NCBI GenBank assembly: GCA_033816765.1
Contig: CM066287.1
Coordinates: 6,944,001-7,008,000 of the forward strand
DNA from: Nothopassalora personata
Taxonomy: Eukaryota; Ascomycota; Dothideomycetes; Mycosphaerellales; Mycosphaerellaceae
Reading direction: 5' to 3'
Length of the DNA stretch: 64,000 bases
Notes under the pieces: generated by a model
What the model saw: only the letters and a program-made list of their open reading frames with translations
Told to the model about the DNA's origin: nothing
Database searches by the model: none
Shown: in pieces, positions 23,780-33,680 of the stretch
Numbering within the stretch: position 1 is the stretch's first letter
Layout of the letters: every line of letters begins with the position of its first letter
Made by a program: the position numbers and the translations under genes

Positions 23780-25003
23780 TTAATGACAGCACTGTATCCA
23801 GATCGCGATCGCAGTACCAATAATAAGAGAACCGAAGCCAATACCTGCACCGGCAGGCGGACCAACAGCGTGACGGATGGCGGATCCGAGGATAATGCCT
23901 CCAAAGTAAGCCACATTGTATGCCACGAAATCAGGCAAGCCGACTTGATCGACGACGTCCTTCCAGCGATAGATGCTCGTTGCACTGACGATCTCAGCCC
24001 AGACAAAACTTACGGCGATCTCGTTGATCAAGTGATCGACGCCATTCAGTAGGTTTTAGCCGAAATGGGTGCAGTATGGTAGACCAAGCAGGAAAGAAAT
24101 CACAGCCAGAATTATGACCACAGCTGATCGCTTGATCTTGGCAACAGCGCCTTGAGCATCCATAATCATGGTCATCACCGCATCGAACATGGCAAAAGAT
24201 GAGCTGAAGCGAGCATCATCAAGCACAGGAACAAGATCGCCGCCAAGAATCAAGCACCTGGCATCTCTGTGACTGCCTCTGGGAGAGTCAGGAAACCGAT
24301 TGTGAATATGTCCAGACGCACACCAGATTCTCGCGCGAGGCCGATAGATCCGATCGCTTCAAAGACGGCGAAGGCGGCCAATGTCTCGAACAGTGCAGAC
24401 CACAAACCATGTGAAAGCCACCCAACCCTCCGTCTCGTGGACAAGACCGATGGCTGGATACTCCATGTGGCTGAGCACGGCGCTGCCATTGGCACTGAGA
24501 GAGAGAGAGCCAACGATTGGTCGCGGGTCAGCCACAACGGTGTTCATATAGAAGCTCTGTCCATTTCTTTCTCACGGCAACGGGCTCTGGAAGGAAGAGT
24601 ATCGAAAGTATGTCATTATCCAAGCCAGAAGGATCACGAAGTAGTGTCCAATGAAGAAGCCGATGAAGTGCAACCCCAGACCAGTGCCCTTTGAAGCGGT
24701 AGTACATGGCATTGTATGCCACCACGCTGCCTCCGCGGTATGCGACACCAATGGCGCTATCCAAGATCAGGATTCGGGAATGGTATAGCGATTATAAGAA
24801 TGGCCATAAGGCATGGTATGAACCACTGCAGACCATAGGCATTGAAGACGACTGATTGGTATCGGAGCAGGTTGCCTATGCCTGCGTATCCACCCCATCG
24901 AGGCGAGGACGAAGGAGGCTCGGAAGGACCATTGGTCTCGGCCATCTTCTGGTTCCTTCGCTTCTGGCGCAACAAAGCTTACTGCTTTGCGAAGAGTATT
25001 CAT
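23780..25003 (-). pseudogene. Sodium:neurotransmitter symporter (SNF/SLC6-type) pseudogene
   Basis: Once the frames are followed, the minus strand gives a fungal SNF-family membrane transporter. It starts MNTLRKAVSFVAPEAKEPED; then comes the TM1 signature (GIGNLLRYQSVVFNAYGLQW), AYRGGSVVAYNAMYYRFKG, GHYFVILLAWIM, a later part with TIGFLTLPEAV, and SFLLGLPYCTHFG near the end. Lesions: single-base frameshifts near 24892, 24774, 24691 and 24205; stops at 24572-24574 and 24250-24252 (TGA, apparently for Trp) and at 24056-24058 (TAA in place of CAA, a RIP-type change). There is also an internal deletion near 24400, where TWFVV jumps to SALFETLAAFAVF and skips the central membrane segments that full-length relatives have. 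The C-terminus is cut at the RIP boundary. It would be a sodium-coupled solute importer if intact; the substrate is unknown. Introns cannot explain in-frame stops plus one-base shifts inside conserved helices. Confidence 0.85.
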
Positions 25004-25975
25004 GCTTGTGGGTAATGATGACTATAGAGGGCCTAATCCTCGGGAAGGATATCCAGATGTGGTTTCTCAGCCCAGGTGGATAAGATGATGTCGCAGGTTA
25101 GCTCAAATCGCCCGCGAACGGACCGACCTCTCGTGAGAACTGGCATCGCTTTTGTGTGGAGCATGTTTGCGGGGACGCCTTCGTGCCTCGATGCCATGCT
25201 CATGGCGAAAATTGTGCCGTTTGTACGTTGTTATGGCGAGCCTTGGACCAGAATCTTGAGGCACAGGACAGCTCGTCTGTCAATGGTGCATCGGAACGAA
25301 GTTTGGAGTAGTGCCTAAAGGCTGCATGCCAAAGTTTTTGTGGTGGAATTGCTCGAGAAGCAAGCATTGCAAAACCAGCTCTGAACAGGTCGTATGCAGG
25401 GTATGTGGTAGTATTGGCGTATTCCCAAGGCTATCAAGACAGTGTTAGTAGTATATAGGTTGCGCTGCCGATACGTGCGTGCTCCACGGCCTTAACGCAC
25501 GACATGCCACACGGTCTTGTCCTTGGCCCTGATGATGGAAGTCTCAGCAGCGAGGATTCGCGATGTGCTTCAAAAGTAACCTCGTGGTGAGTCGTGCGAC
25601 CAAATGCTTACGCTGGCTGGAACCTTCAATGGAGGGACTATTAGTGCGCCGTGGAAACGAAGGAGAGAAAAGCGAGGTCGTATTAGTACAGTTTGAGCAT
25701 GAGCTTACAGAATCGAGAAACTGTCTCTGCCATCAATGCTTCCTCCAATCTGTGCCGGTTCCGCACAGAGAGCAGCATGAACGTATATGTTTTGGACTGT
25801 TTCTGGAATATGTCTGACTCTGTTGGTCCGTGCAACACCGACCCCCGTGGGCCAGAGTGCTGTTAGGCCCCGGATAGCCTGCCTTTTCCGCCCCGAATCG
25901 ACCGGACAGACAGACGACCTCGATATTGTGCTGTGCCCATGCTTCTTGCTTCTTTCGAGGTCCGTCGTCCATAGT
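25004..25975. other. Intergenic, normal composition, no gene recognised
   Basis: The former promoter side of the symporter pseudogene and the 3' flank of the methyltransferase gene. Short open frames exist on both strands but show no family features. No tRNA or repeat was seen. Confidence 0.6.
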
Positions 25976-27660
25976 TCACCAAAGGAACCCACGGCATTTC
26001 CGTGCACCGCAGTTGCACCGTATTCTGCTCGCATTCTCGGGATCGCGCTCAGCTTCCTCGCGTCTCCGGATGGCGACATCCTCCTCGACTTCATCCTCAT
26101 CCTGGTAATCGAAGGTAAGCTCGGTGCCTGCCGGTATGTTCTCGTAGGCGAAGAAGGCTAGGTTGTAAAGTCTGATGTCGTTTTTGTTGTACGACACGGT
26201 GTACTGTCGGCAGTTCGGCTCACATGAGTGATTTATGAAACGGGTGGCATTGCCCATGTATTGGCCGTCGATAACGTAGCACATGTCGTCGGTCAGCTCC
26301 TGCGCACCGTCCAATGGATCACCGACGAACTTGTCGAGTGCATAGAAGTAAGAATTCTTTTCCTTCCCAAATTTGCCCTCCCGCTTGTCGGCTTCTTCGT
26401 TGGTGATCACTTCTCCAAGATATGTGTCTATGAACTCGCCTTCAATGAGATCCTCCCTGCAGTAAACACCCCAGCCACGGGTTGGAGTCTTGAAGACGGT
26501 GAGCGGAACCTTGCGACCTTTCTGCACCACGCGGCTTTTGCAAATGGGCCCGCACCTGCAGTTGTCGTTACACTCATAGATCGGGTATCGCTCTTTACGA
26601 TAGAAGCTCTGAAGCGTCTGCGGCCTCTTGCTTTCGGCGACGCTTGCCTTCTTGTATGGAAATCTTTTTGGCATGCCGGTGGTGTCAATCGTTTGACCGG
26701 CATCTTTCGCTGACACATACTGCTGATAGAGGTCGAAGTCTTTCGTTCGCAATCGGTCTTCGTCGACCTGAGCAAACTCTAGGCACTCGCACAGGGCGGT
26801 GTACTCACACCCAATATTCTGACCCATGTCGGGCCTGCATTTCTTCACGCAGCCTTCAAAAGTCTCAGGTGGCTGCGAGTAAATGCCCTCACGCAGAACG
26901 TAATCGTTCACGAAGGTGAAGTTCAGTGATGGGGTGGTTGTGTCGACATTGTTCTCGAGCTCCACATCTTTTACGTTGCGGAGCATGTGCATGAACTTGT
27001 GTCGTATGGCCGACTCTGCCTGTGGAACTGGAGTCCTCTTCGCCACTTCGATCATGGCCTCCGTTGGCAATGTCCTGCAGTTGATCCTTGCGATATCACT
27101 TCGCTCCTTCCAGTCCGTGGGTTTCTTGGCGACGAGATAACCTTCCTTCTTCTGCAGAACGGCATTGTATACACGAGGTCCAGCATCACTTGCAGCGGTT
27201 TCAGCCTTGACCTCAGGAATGACCGACGGAGAAGGGGATCTCTCAGTTCCAGGTGTCAGAAGACCAGACAGAGCGAGGTCACGTGCCGGCAAAGGATCAG
27301 CGTCTGACGACTTTCGCTTGCGATTCGACGTCAGTGGAAATGAGGTGAGTGTGCTCAGGTCATATATCGCCTGCGCGTGCTTGATGTAGGTCTGCACATG
27401 ATGCAGACATCTATAGAGATCTGGCAGGGCGTGCCACGAGCATGGCGCGCTTGGCGGAGCAGGAGTGGAGGGACGCGTCCTCCATCTTACGAGATATTCT
27501 TCGCTCTGAAGCAAGTTTTAGCGTGTTCCGGTGAGTCTATAGTGTGTGCACAGCTCACCTCGGCCACTTTTCGGTGGCATAAGACTTCGACAATGTCTTC
27601 CGCGCGAATAGTGTAAGACGCGCGGCTAGCTGTCGAGAAAGTCGGATGTAAAGTATTCAT
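25976..27660 (-). CDS. dim-5: Histone H3 lysine-9 methyltransferase (Clr4/DIM-5/KMT1 type)
   Basis: Predicted 543 aa from two exons: 27660-27559 and 27505-25976, with a 53-bp intron (GTGAGC...TTCAG). Splicing joins DIVEVLCHRKVAE to SEEYLVRW and so rebuilds an N-terminal chromodomain (about residues 20-75) as in Clr4. Next come a linker, a Cys-rich pre-SET region (about 250-356, with CGPIC), a SET domain (about 370-501) with RGWGVYC, RFINHSCEPNC and ELTFDY, and a post-SET CNCGARKCRGFLW. These are the cofactor, substrate and zinc sites of the SUV39 family. Phe in TFDY is the residue that in DIM-5 favours trimethylation (family knowledge). Expected role: H3K9 methylation in the nucleus, heterochromatin and, in RIP-competent fungi, DNA methylation. 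The start at 27660 (MNTLHPTF) is chosen because upstream DNA turns RIP-like at once; an in-frame ATG at 27687 would add nine residues. Confidence 0.93.
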
Positions 27661-28080
27661 TAGGCTAATTAAGCTCCAATAGACCACTAAAGGTAGTTTG
27701 CGCTTGTTTTGGAGTAGTTTTGTAAGGGCGTATTGTCGTCTTTAGTTTGTTAATATCTAAAGCTCTAGAGAGAGAAGTAAAGTTTAACTTAGCGTAAATA
27801 AGACGCTAAAGGCGCGTTTTAGCTTATATAAGCAATTCTTAGCCTCTCTAAAGTAGAGCAATAAAGCTTAGGTATAACAAAAAAGTATTTTATATATACT
27901 ACAATTTTAGGAAACGGGCCAATAGACGTACTTCTTAATAATTCAGTTTGAAATATTGCTTTCTACTTTTCGTACTAATAAGACAGTCTAATATCTCGGA
28001 TATTCTGGCGCGATATTATTAAACACCTACCGCTCTCCGAGCAGTGCACGCGCGCCTACGCTAAGATAAGCGAGGAACTC
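27661..28080. other. RIP-like AT-rich segment in the divergent dim-5/RRP1 promoter
   Basis: About 420 bp of low-CpA/TpG, TAG- and TAA-rich sequence sharply bounded by normal host DNA. It begins at the presumed dim-5 start codon and ends about 100 bp before RRP1. No open frame, LTR or clear terminal repeat was found. It may be a remnant of a small transposon or a RIP-affected promoter. Confidence 0.55.
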
Positions 28081-28176
28081 TACCACAGCCCTACGATCTG
28101 CCCCTCAAGAATTTCTTGACATCAAGCTCCTCCCAACACCACAACATCTCCGCGTCGACCCAAGCATACCCTCACC

Positions 28177-28938
28177 ATGGCCAACTCCAACCGCACCTCC
28201 ACCTCTTCAACCTCAACCAACAGTCCCTTCATCAGATCCCTCGCCTCCTCCAATTGCACAACCCGCGACGAAGCCCTCGACGCTCTGCGCACCTACCTAA
28301 CCCGGCCACAAACCTTCACGCCCCTCGACCTTTTGAAATTATGGAAAGGCCTCTACTACAGCATGTTCATGTCCGACAAACCGCGGAATCAACAACGCTT
28401 AGCTCGCGATTTGGCAGAATTGACAGACTGCTTCACAACCTTTGGCGGGAAGATTGCTTGGATGGGAGCGTTCTGGGCTACGATGAGTCGAGAGTGGAAG
28501 GGGATAGATTCGTTGCGGATGGATAAATATTTGTATTTGATAAGGTGTTATGTAAATAAAGGGTTTGAGGTGTGCAAGAAAGAAAAATGGAGTGAGGAGG
28601 CTGTGGAGGAGTATGGTGAGGTTATGGTAGGAGAGGGAGGGCCTTTGAGTCCGAGGGATGCGAAAGTTCCGGTTGGGGTGAGACTGCATGTGTTGGATGT
28701 GTGGTTGGATGAGTTCCAGAAAGTGGATGTGGAGAGGGAGGCGCCGGTAGAGAGGGTTATGGAGGTGGTGAGGAAGTTGAGTAAAGACAGTCTTGTGAAG
28801 AGCGTCAGAGTCAGGGCCAAAGAGCAGATTGAGGATGAGAGGTTGGTGGATGGGAAGGCTTGGGCCGAAGCGATAGAAGGTGATGAAGAGGATGCTGCTG
28901 AAGAAGACAATGCCGACTTTGGCGGGTTTGACGATTGA
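28177..28938 (+). CDS. RRP1: Ribosomal RNA processing protein 1 (Nop52/RRP1 family)
   Basis: 253 aa in one exon. The first residues are a Ser/Thr-rich leader. Residues 17-200 match the Nop52 domain pattern: FIRSLASSNCTTRDEALDALR at the start, then LLKLWKGLYYSMFMSDKP, and WKGIDSLRMDKYLYLIRCYV. These are the helical segments typical of Rrp1/NNP-1 proteins. The C-terminus is acidic (EEDAAEEDNADFGGFDD). Family members sit in the nucleolus in pre-60S particles and act in processing of 27S pre-rRNA. The start codon at 28177 has a good context (ACCATGG). The gene is divergent from dim-5 across the RIP-like segment and convergent with the GH17 gene. The length is on the short side of normal for fungal Rrp1. 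Confidence 0.92.
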   Translation: MANSNRTSTSSTSTNSPFIRSLASSNCTTRDEALDALRTYLTRPQTFTPLDLLKLWKGLYYSMFMSDKPRNQQRLARDLAELTDCFTTFGGKIAWMGAFWATMSREWKGIDSLRMDKYLYLIRCYVNKGFEVCKKEKWSEEAVEEYGEVMVGEGGPLSPRDAKVPVGVRLHVLDVWLDEFQKVDVEREAPVERVMEVVRKLSKDSLVKSVRVRAKEQIEDERLVDGKAWAEAIEGDEEDAAEEDNADFGGFDD

Positions 28939-29209
28939 TCACCATACTACACCACATGTTCCAGCGAAGGCGTTGTGGAGTTTTGAGAAGGAAAAGGCAT
29001 TATGCAATACGATACCCTCGACTCTGTCAGTCGAACTGTACAGTCAAAGCATGGCATTCCTTTCTCCCGGTATCACATTCGTTTTGACTAAGAAGAAGAG
29101 CCCATAACACCCGCCATGCCATCCCGAGTCAGCCTGTTCCCAATGCTGTAGATAATCATGAAACTCATATGCAGCCAATGTCTCGTTCCAACCTCAACAT
29201 ACGGTGTTT

Positions 29210-30182
29210 CTAGCACTTGAGGGTGAATTTGGGCTCGCGAGCGGCGGTCATGGCGCCCCAATGAGTCTATGAAGGATCAGTACGAGAATTGATGCCTGGC
29301 AGTGTCGAGAGAACTTACCTCATCCTGAGCAACACCGTTGTCACCGATAGACTTTGGCTTCCATGGCTCATCGAAGAGCTCAAAGTAGAAGGCGTTGACA
29401 CCCCAGTCGAGAAGTCCGCAGAATGCCTCCTGGAAGAACTGCTTGGCGTTCTCAGTACCGGCCTTTGCGGCGCCGTAATCAGAGCCACCATCAGTCGGCC
29501 ATCCGGTCTCGCCGTTGAAGAACTCGATCTTGTCTAGACTGCCGGAGACTTGCTGGATGTGGCCGAGAGCTTGCTGCATGTCGTCGAAGTACACATCGGT
29601 AGCATCCCGACCTGCAGCAGCACCTTGCCAGTAGGAGAAGCCGTTGGCCAAGATGATGTCAACACCACCCTTGATGATAGCATCACCAGTGCCATCCTTC
29701 CACTTGTTCCAGGAGTCCGCAGTGCCGAACTTCACGTCACCACCGACCGCCGCCTTGACGTCGTTGATCTTCTCAAGAAGCTGCTCGCCGGTGAAGTTAC
29801 CACGATAGAGAGTCTCAGAACCAACAGTGACCGCGTAGACCTGGTCCTTGTATTGTGGGACATACTCGACCAGTGCGGCCTTGTCCGCCTTGAAGCTCTC
29901 ATCGGTGTCAGGCCATACACCCAGAATGACCTTCACACCTTGTGCCTTGGCCGCTGGAAGGATCTGTTGCGCGAAGTTGCAGTCGGACGCGGAGTATCCT
30001 CGAACAAGAGCAGCGCCGGAGTTGCTCTTCATAGCCTGGAAGTCGTCTTCGTAGTCTGCCTGGTACTTACAGGTACCGTCCGTCTTTTTCGTGCCGAGGG
30101 AGAAACCCATCGTGCCCTTTTTGGCAGCGCAGACTGCTGGTACCGCCGCCAGGGCAGCCGCGAGGGCGTATGTCGTGCGCAT
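29210..30182 (-). CDS. GH17 cell-wall beta-1,3-glucan-modifying enzyme (Bgl2-like)
   Basis: Two exons, 30182-29319 and 29266-29210, around a 52-bp intron (GTAAGT...CATAG), give 306 aa. Without splicing the frame runs on to a spurious stop at 29277. With splicing it ends THWGAMTAAREPKFTLKC, the expected Bgl2-type C-terminus. The start at 30182 gives a signal peptide (MRTTYALAAALAAVPAVCAA). Catalytic residues: acid/base Glu about 123 in TVGSETLYR and nucleophile Glu about 225 in FFNGETGWPT, then YFELFDEPWKP. One N-glycosylation site is visible at NFT. No GPI-anchor tail is seen, so it is likely secreted or wall-associated. Family role: endo-1,3-beta-glucanase or 1,3-beta-glucosyltransferase branching wall glucan. 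An upstream in-frame ATG at 30221 would bury the signal peptide and is disfavoured. Confidence 0.93.
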
Positions 30183-30999
30183 TCTGGATATGTCTCGCGA
30201 GGAATGCTGGCTATCAAGCAAGTGCGCCTATGCTGAAGCTGTCGTGTGTGGTTGTAGGGAATGTTCCGAAAGGAGTGGCTGCACTGTTGGGTGCGGTCAA
30301 GGATCGTGGTTTCCCTGCGAGTAGGGTCGTGGTTGTACAGATTCTGTGTCGTGTTGCTGTTTCCTCGAAATCTTGGACTGGCGCCTACTCTATGCTTGCC
30401 GCAGTCAGGGGTAGGTATCGGCCGGTGCCGATCATCGCGCGCTCACGGGGCAGCCCGCTTCTCGGCTCGTGTGTGCGGGGACTTCCGTCTGATCGCATTG
30501 TCATCGCTACCGGACTCGCTCGCGTGTGACGGAGGGCATGGTAGAACGTGGGCATTGGTGCTATTCTGCAGGGTCCCGGGCGAAGAGACGGGTCGATGTG
30601 ACACGAGCAGCGACTTGAGTGCAACAATATGCGGCACGGTGAAGGAACAGAGAGCTCACAGCGTGGAGGCATTAGTGCTTCTCATGATGCATCGCAGACG
30701 AGAATGTCTCATGTCCAATCTCTGAGGCACACGAGGAGACGGGTTTAGGCCGAGGCACGCTGCCATTGGCACAAACAAGCTCTTCAATACGAGAGTGATG
30801 TAGTTGAGGTAAAGGCGCACGAAGATCATGTCATTCCCACATGCATGGCTTCCAGCGTTTGTACATGAGTGCCACTGGTTTACAGAGCGTTTGCATCAAC
30901 GCTGGCCTGCAGCCGTAGACCCCGCCATTTGGATGTTTGGATGCCAGAACAACATCCACTTCACTTCAACTTTGCTCTCCACTGCCATAAATCGCCTCC
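30183..30999. other. Intergenic region with GH17 promoter
   Basis: About 0.8 kb of normal-composition DNA between divergently oriented genes. It contains the upstream region of the GH17 gene. Open frames here are short, on both strands, and lack family features. No repeats were seen. Confidence 0.6.
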
Positions 31000-32131
31000 A
31001 TGGCTTCCGATCGCAAGGTCATGCCGCGTCACTTGCAACGCAAACTCAATGGCCAGTCCACCGGCTCGACGACCTCGGCGGCGTCTACTCACAACGAGCG
31101 CGCCCTTGTTCTGAGCACAGCTATCACTGAAGACAAGACACCCAAATCGCCACCACCATCGACTACCAACTCCTTGGTCTCAACGAGTATTTAGGTATGC
31201 TATGTCTATTCGGCTGGTCGACAGTATGCTCACCCCATCACAGCATGACTTCTCAGCAACCGAAATGATCCAACACGATGTTATCAATACTCTCCGCGCC
31301 CAGCTCGAAGATCTCAGGATCAAATGCGATGGACTGGATGCAGAGAATTTACACCTGAGGCAGCCAGTGGAGGAGCTCATCCTCCAGCCAAGTGGCTCCG
31401 CACCAAGAGGCAACCGCGCACAGAATCTCGTCGGCTATGAATCATCTGATGATGGCACACCTGACAACGACAATGCTAGAGGTGATGTTTCTGCTGAGTA
31501 CGCCAACCAGATCGCCGGCATCCTCAGTAACCATGAAGATCGGCTCGTCGGACTGGAGGCTCGTTCTGCTAAGAATATTGCGGCACCTCACAGCATTCAC
31601 AGTGGATCCAAGAACACAAGCAAGCCTGGCACCGCCGCAGGTGGAAAAGGTGCGATTGCGGACAGACTGGACAGCTTGGAGCAGAACATGGAGAGAGGAC
31701 AGCGCCAAGTAAACGAGCACCATCTCGAACTGCAGGATCTGCAAGACTGGCGCAACACAGTAGAGAGCCAGGAAGGCAAAGGCTTTGACAAGGCAAGAAG
31801 CACTCCAGCTCTGCAGTACGATGCAGTAAGTCATTTGTCGTTCTTAGCAGCTGAACATCGGACTAAAGTTGACCAGGACTTCCAAGCCCGCACAGAGCGT
31901 CGGTTCGAGCAGGAGGGCCGCATCGACAGCTGCTTCAATCGAGACGAGCTTCTCCAACACTACCTAGAACTCAGTTGTCTCCTTGATCACTACAATGAGG
32001 ATGGCAACTTTCAAGGCACTCAAGATGAGCTGTGGGCTCTGCGCGAGCGTGTCATCATGAACATTGCCACATTCGAGACTCGCGAAGAGGTATTGGAGGA
32101 GGCGCGGGCGTTCTTGAACTACAACACCTAG
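31000..32131 (+). CDS. Predicted coiled-coil protein of unknown function
   Basis: No family recognised. The main frame runs from 31202 to 32131 and ends EEARAFLNYNT. It is charged and helix-prone: one heptad-like segment near the start (NTLRAQLEDLRIKCDGLDAE), another in the middle (ADRLDSLEQNMERGQRQVNE), and a helical end. A likely 51-bp intron at 31826-31876 (GTAAGT...ACCAG) is a multiple of three, so it hides in the open frame; removing it joins ALQYDA to DFQARTERRF. The start is unsettled. ATG 31226 follows the frame directly. Alternatively ATG 31000, in a strong context (CCATGGC), opens a 64-codon frame that could be spliced from 31187 to 31256 into the main frame, with a weak GTATTT donor. 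RNA evidence would decide. Confidence 0.55.
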
Positions 32132-32439
32132 TCAGGTTGTGATGAGGCGGACAGAAGTCTTGACGGTGGATCGGTGCAGCTGGGTTGACCCATTTGTGCT
32201 CTCGCCGGACAGCAAGTCTAGCACAAATAGGTGCATGTGGTGTAGCACGGATACAGATACGATTACTGGAGGTCCTCACTCGCGTTATCACCCCATTCTC
32301 AGCTGCACTCATGTCGCTTCGTGGTGACATTTGCTGTTGCTATAAGTCCCCCACGTTTCCGGCGGCGTTGTGGAAGCTGTTGCACGGCGGCAGTACGCGT
32401 GAGTGCATTCATCTCAGTTAAGAGACTCTGGCACATGGG
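32132..32439. other. Short intergenic spacer
   Basis: About 0.3 kb with normal host composition between two same-strand genes. No terminator-like or repeat element was recognised. Confidence 0.5.
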
Positions 32440-33680
32440 ATGGCATGCTCTTCATTGTCATCGACTCGTGTAATCCACTCGAGTCACTTGCGAAGCGATG
32501 ATCGCACAAGCCAATGGGCTGATTGGAAAAATCTCAATGCCGGCCGTGTACCAGCTCACGTATGCGCCGGTTGGGGTTGTTGCGTTGTCGATGCGGAATG
32601 CTGGGACTGCTGCTACTGTGCAAAAGGATGCACATGCCAAGAAGAATCAAAGTCTAAGGACAGCTGGCCTGCTGACGGCGTCACCAGCACTATCAACGAG
32701 GACCGCAGCGTGGAGAGCGACGGCGGGTGGGGCGCTTCATTGAAGTCTGACGCTTGGGACGCCGTCGACAAGTTCGACGCCGACTCTCTACACCACAAGT
32801 GCAGGTCCAATGGCGGAATCTCTTGTCGCGGTTCATGCGGTAACTGTGGCCTTTGCCCAAAACGATGCCGCTGCAACAGCAACCCAAGTCCAGAGAGCGT
32901 TGGCTGGAATGCTCTCAGTCATCTCAGCAGCATGGGCGATGGTGCAAAGGACGAAGGCGTTTGGGGCGACAACATGCAGTCATCCTGCTCTGAAGCATCC
33001 AGCGGTGCAGGCGGACGCTGTGACGCTGATACCGACCCCGATGGCAGCAGCAAAGTCCAGCCCAACAGCTGGAATTTTGCCCCATCCCCCCAAGAGAACA
33101 ATAACAACCGCTTCACCGATCTCGAACACCGCGTCTCCAACCTAGAACTCACCGCCAACCCCATCATCACCACGACAAGCCGTAACAACACCACCTCCTG
33201 CCTCGAAACCCTCGGCCAAGCCATCCTCAACCTCAACCTTAGCCCCCCCCCCACCCCCCCCCCCCCCCATCTTACCAAACCCTATCCACCTCCTTCATCG
33301 CCACCGTCGAACAACTCCAAAACGCAAGCTCCCACCTCTCCGTCTCCACATCCATACAAATCACCCTCGAAACTCTGAAGACCCAACGCGCTTCCACCTT
33401 CAACGCCTTCCGCGAAAAAGAAGAAGAAGAAGAAGAGAACCATCCCCTCAAGCGGCTCAACTTCAACTCCAACTCGTCACCACCCTCAAACTCCAACCAA
33501 GACTTCATCGACACTGAAAAGGACCGCGCTCGCAACCGCCGCCTGAACAAGAAGGAGACCGACAAGGCTAAGCACAAGTTGTGTCAGTCATGCGGTTGGC
33601 GCGGCCACTTCGAGATGAATTGCCTTCATGCTGATGAAGCGCAGTTCGTGAAGGGTAGCTGGGAAGCTGCTGGTTTGTAG
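32440..33680 (+). pseudogene. Cys-rich zinc-knuckle protein gene, frame broken at a poly-C tract
   Basis: The first frame (32440-33378, 312 aa) has two Cys clusters of identical spacing, CX2CX2CX3CXC, at residues 54-66 and 133-145. A helical stretch (FTDLEHRVSNLEL) and a Pro tract encoded by poly-C follow. Right after that tract (33243-33268) a second frame stays open from 33270 to the stop at 33678-33680. It has a coherent, charged, helix-rich sequence and a C-terminal zinc knuckle CQSCGWRGHFEMNC (CX2CX4HX4C, 33582-33623). The second frame has no usable ATG of its own. One more C in the tract would join both into a protein of about 413 aa. A homopolymer miscall or a real slippage mutation are the two readings; no intron that restores the frame was found. 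Function unknown; the knuckle suggests RNA or single-strand binding. The true start is uncertain. Confidence 0.65.
33243..33268 (+). repeat. Poly-C tract (10 C, A, 15 C)
   Basis: A homopolymer of 10 C at 33243-33252 and 15 C at 33254-33268, interrupted by one A, inside a coding region. It is the point where the reading frame changes. Confidence 0.97.

Noticed and set aside
24269..24694. 141-codon plus-strand frame
   Set aside because: It is antisense to the symporter pseudogene, whose minus-strand frames carry the recognisable transporter motifs.
25563..26161. Plus- and minus-strand frames at 25563-25817, 25705-26100 and 25787-26161
   Set aside because: They overlap the methyltransferase 3' end or its flank and have no domain or plausible composition.
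28116..28526. 136-codon plus-strand frame overlapping RRP1
   Set aside because: Out of frame with the Nop52 domain; a shadow of the Ser/Thr/Pro-rich start.
30170..31130. Several 60-150 codon frames upstream of the coiled-coil gene
   Set aside because: Overlapping frames on both strands with high Arg/Ser/Cys content and no recognisable motif; likely chance.
33182..33242. Intron that would restore the zinc-knuckle frame
   Set aside because: GTAACA...CTTAG is possible by rule, but it joins to the wrong frame, so it does not connect to the knuckle.
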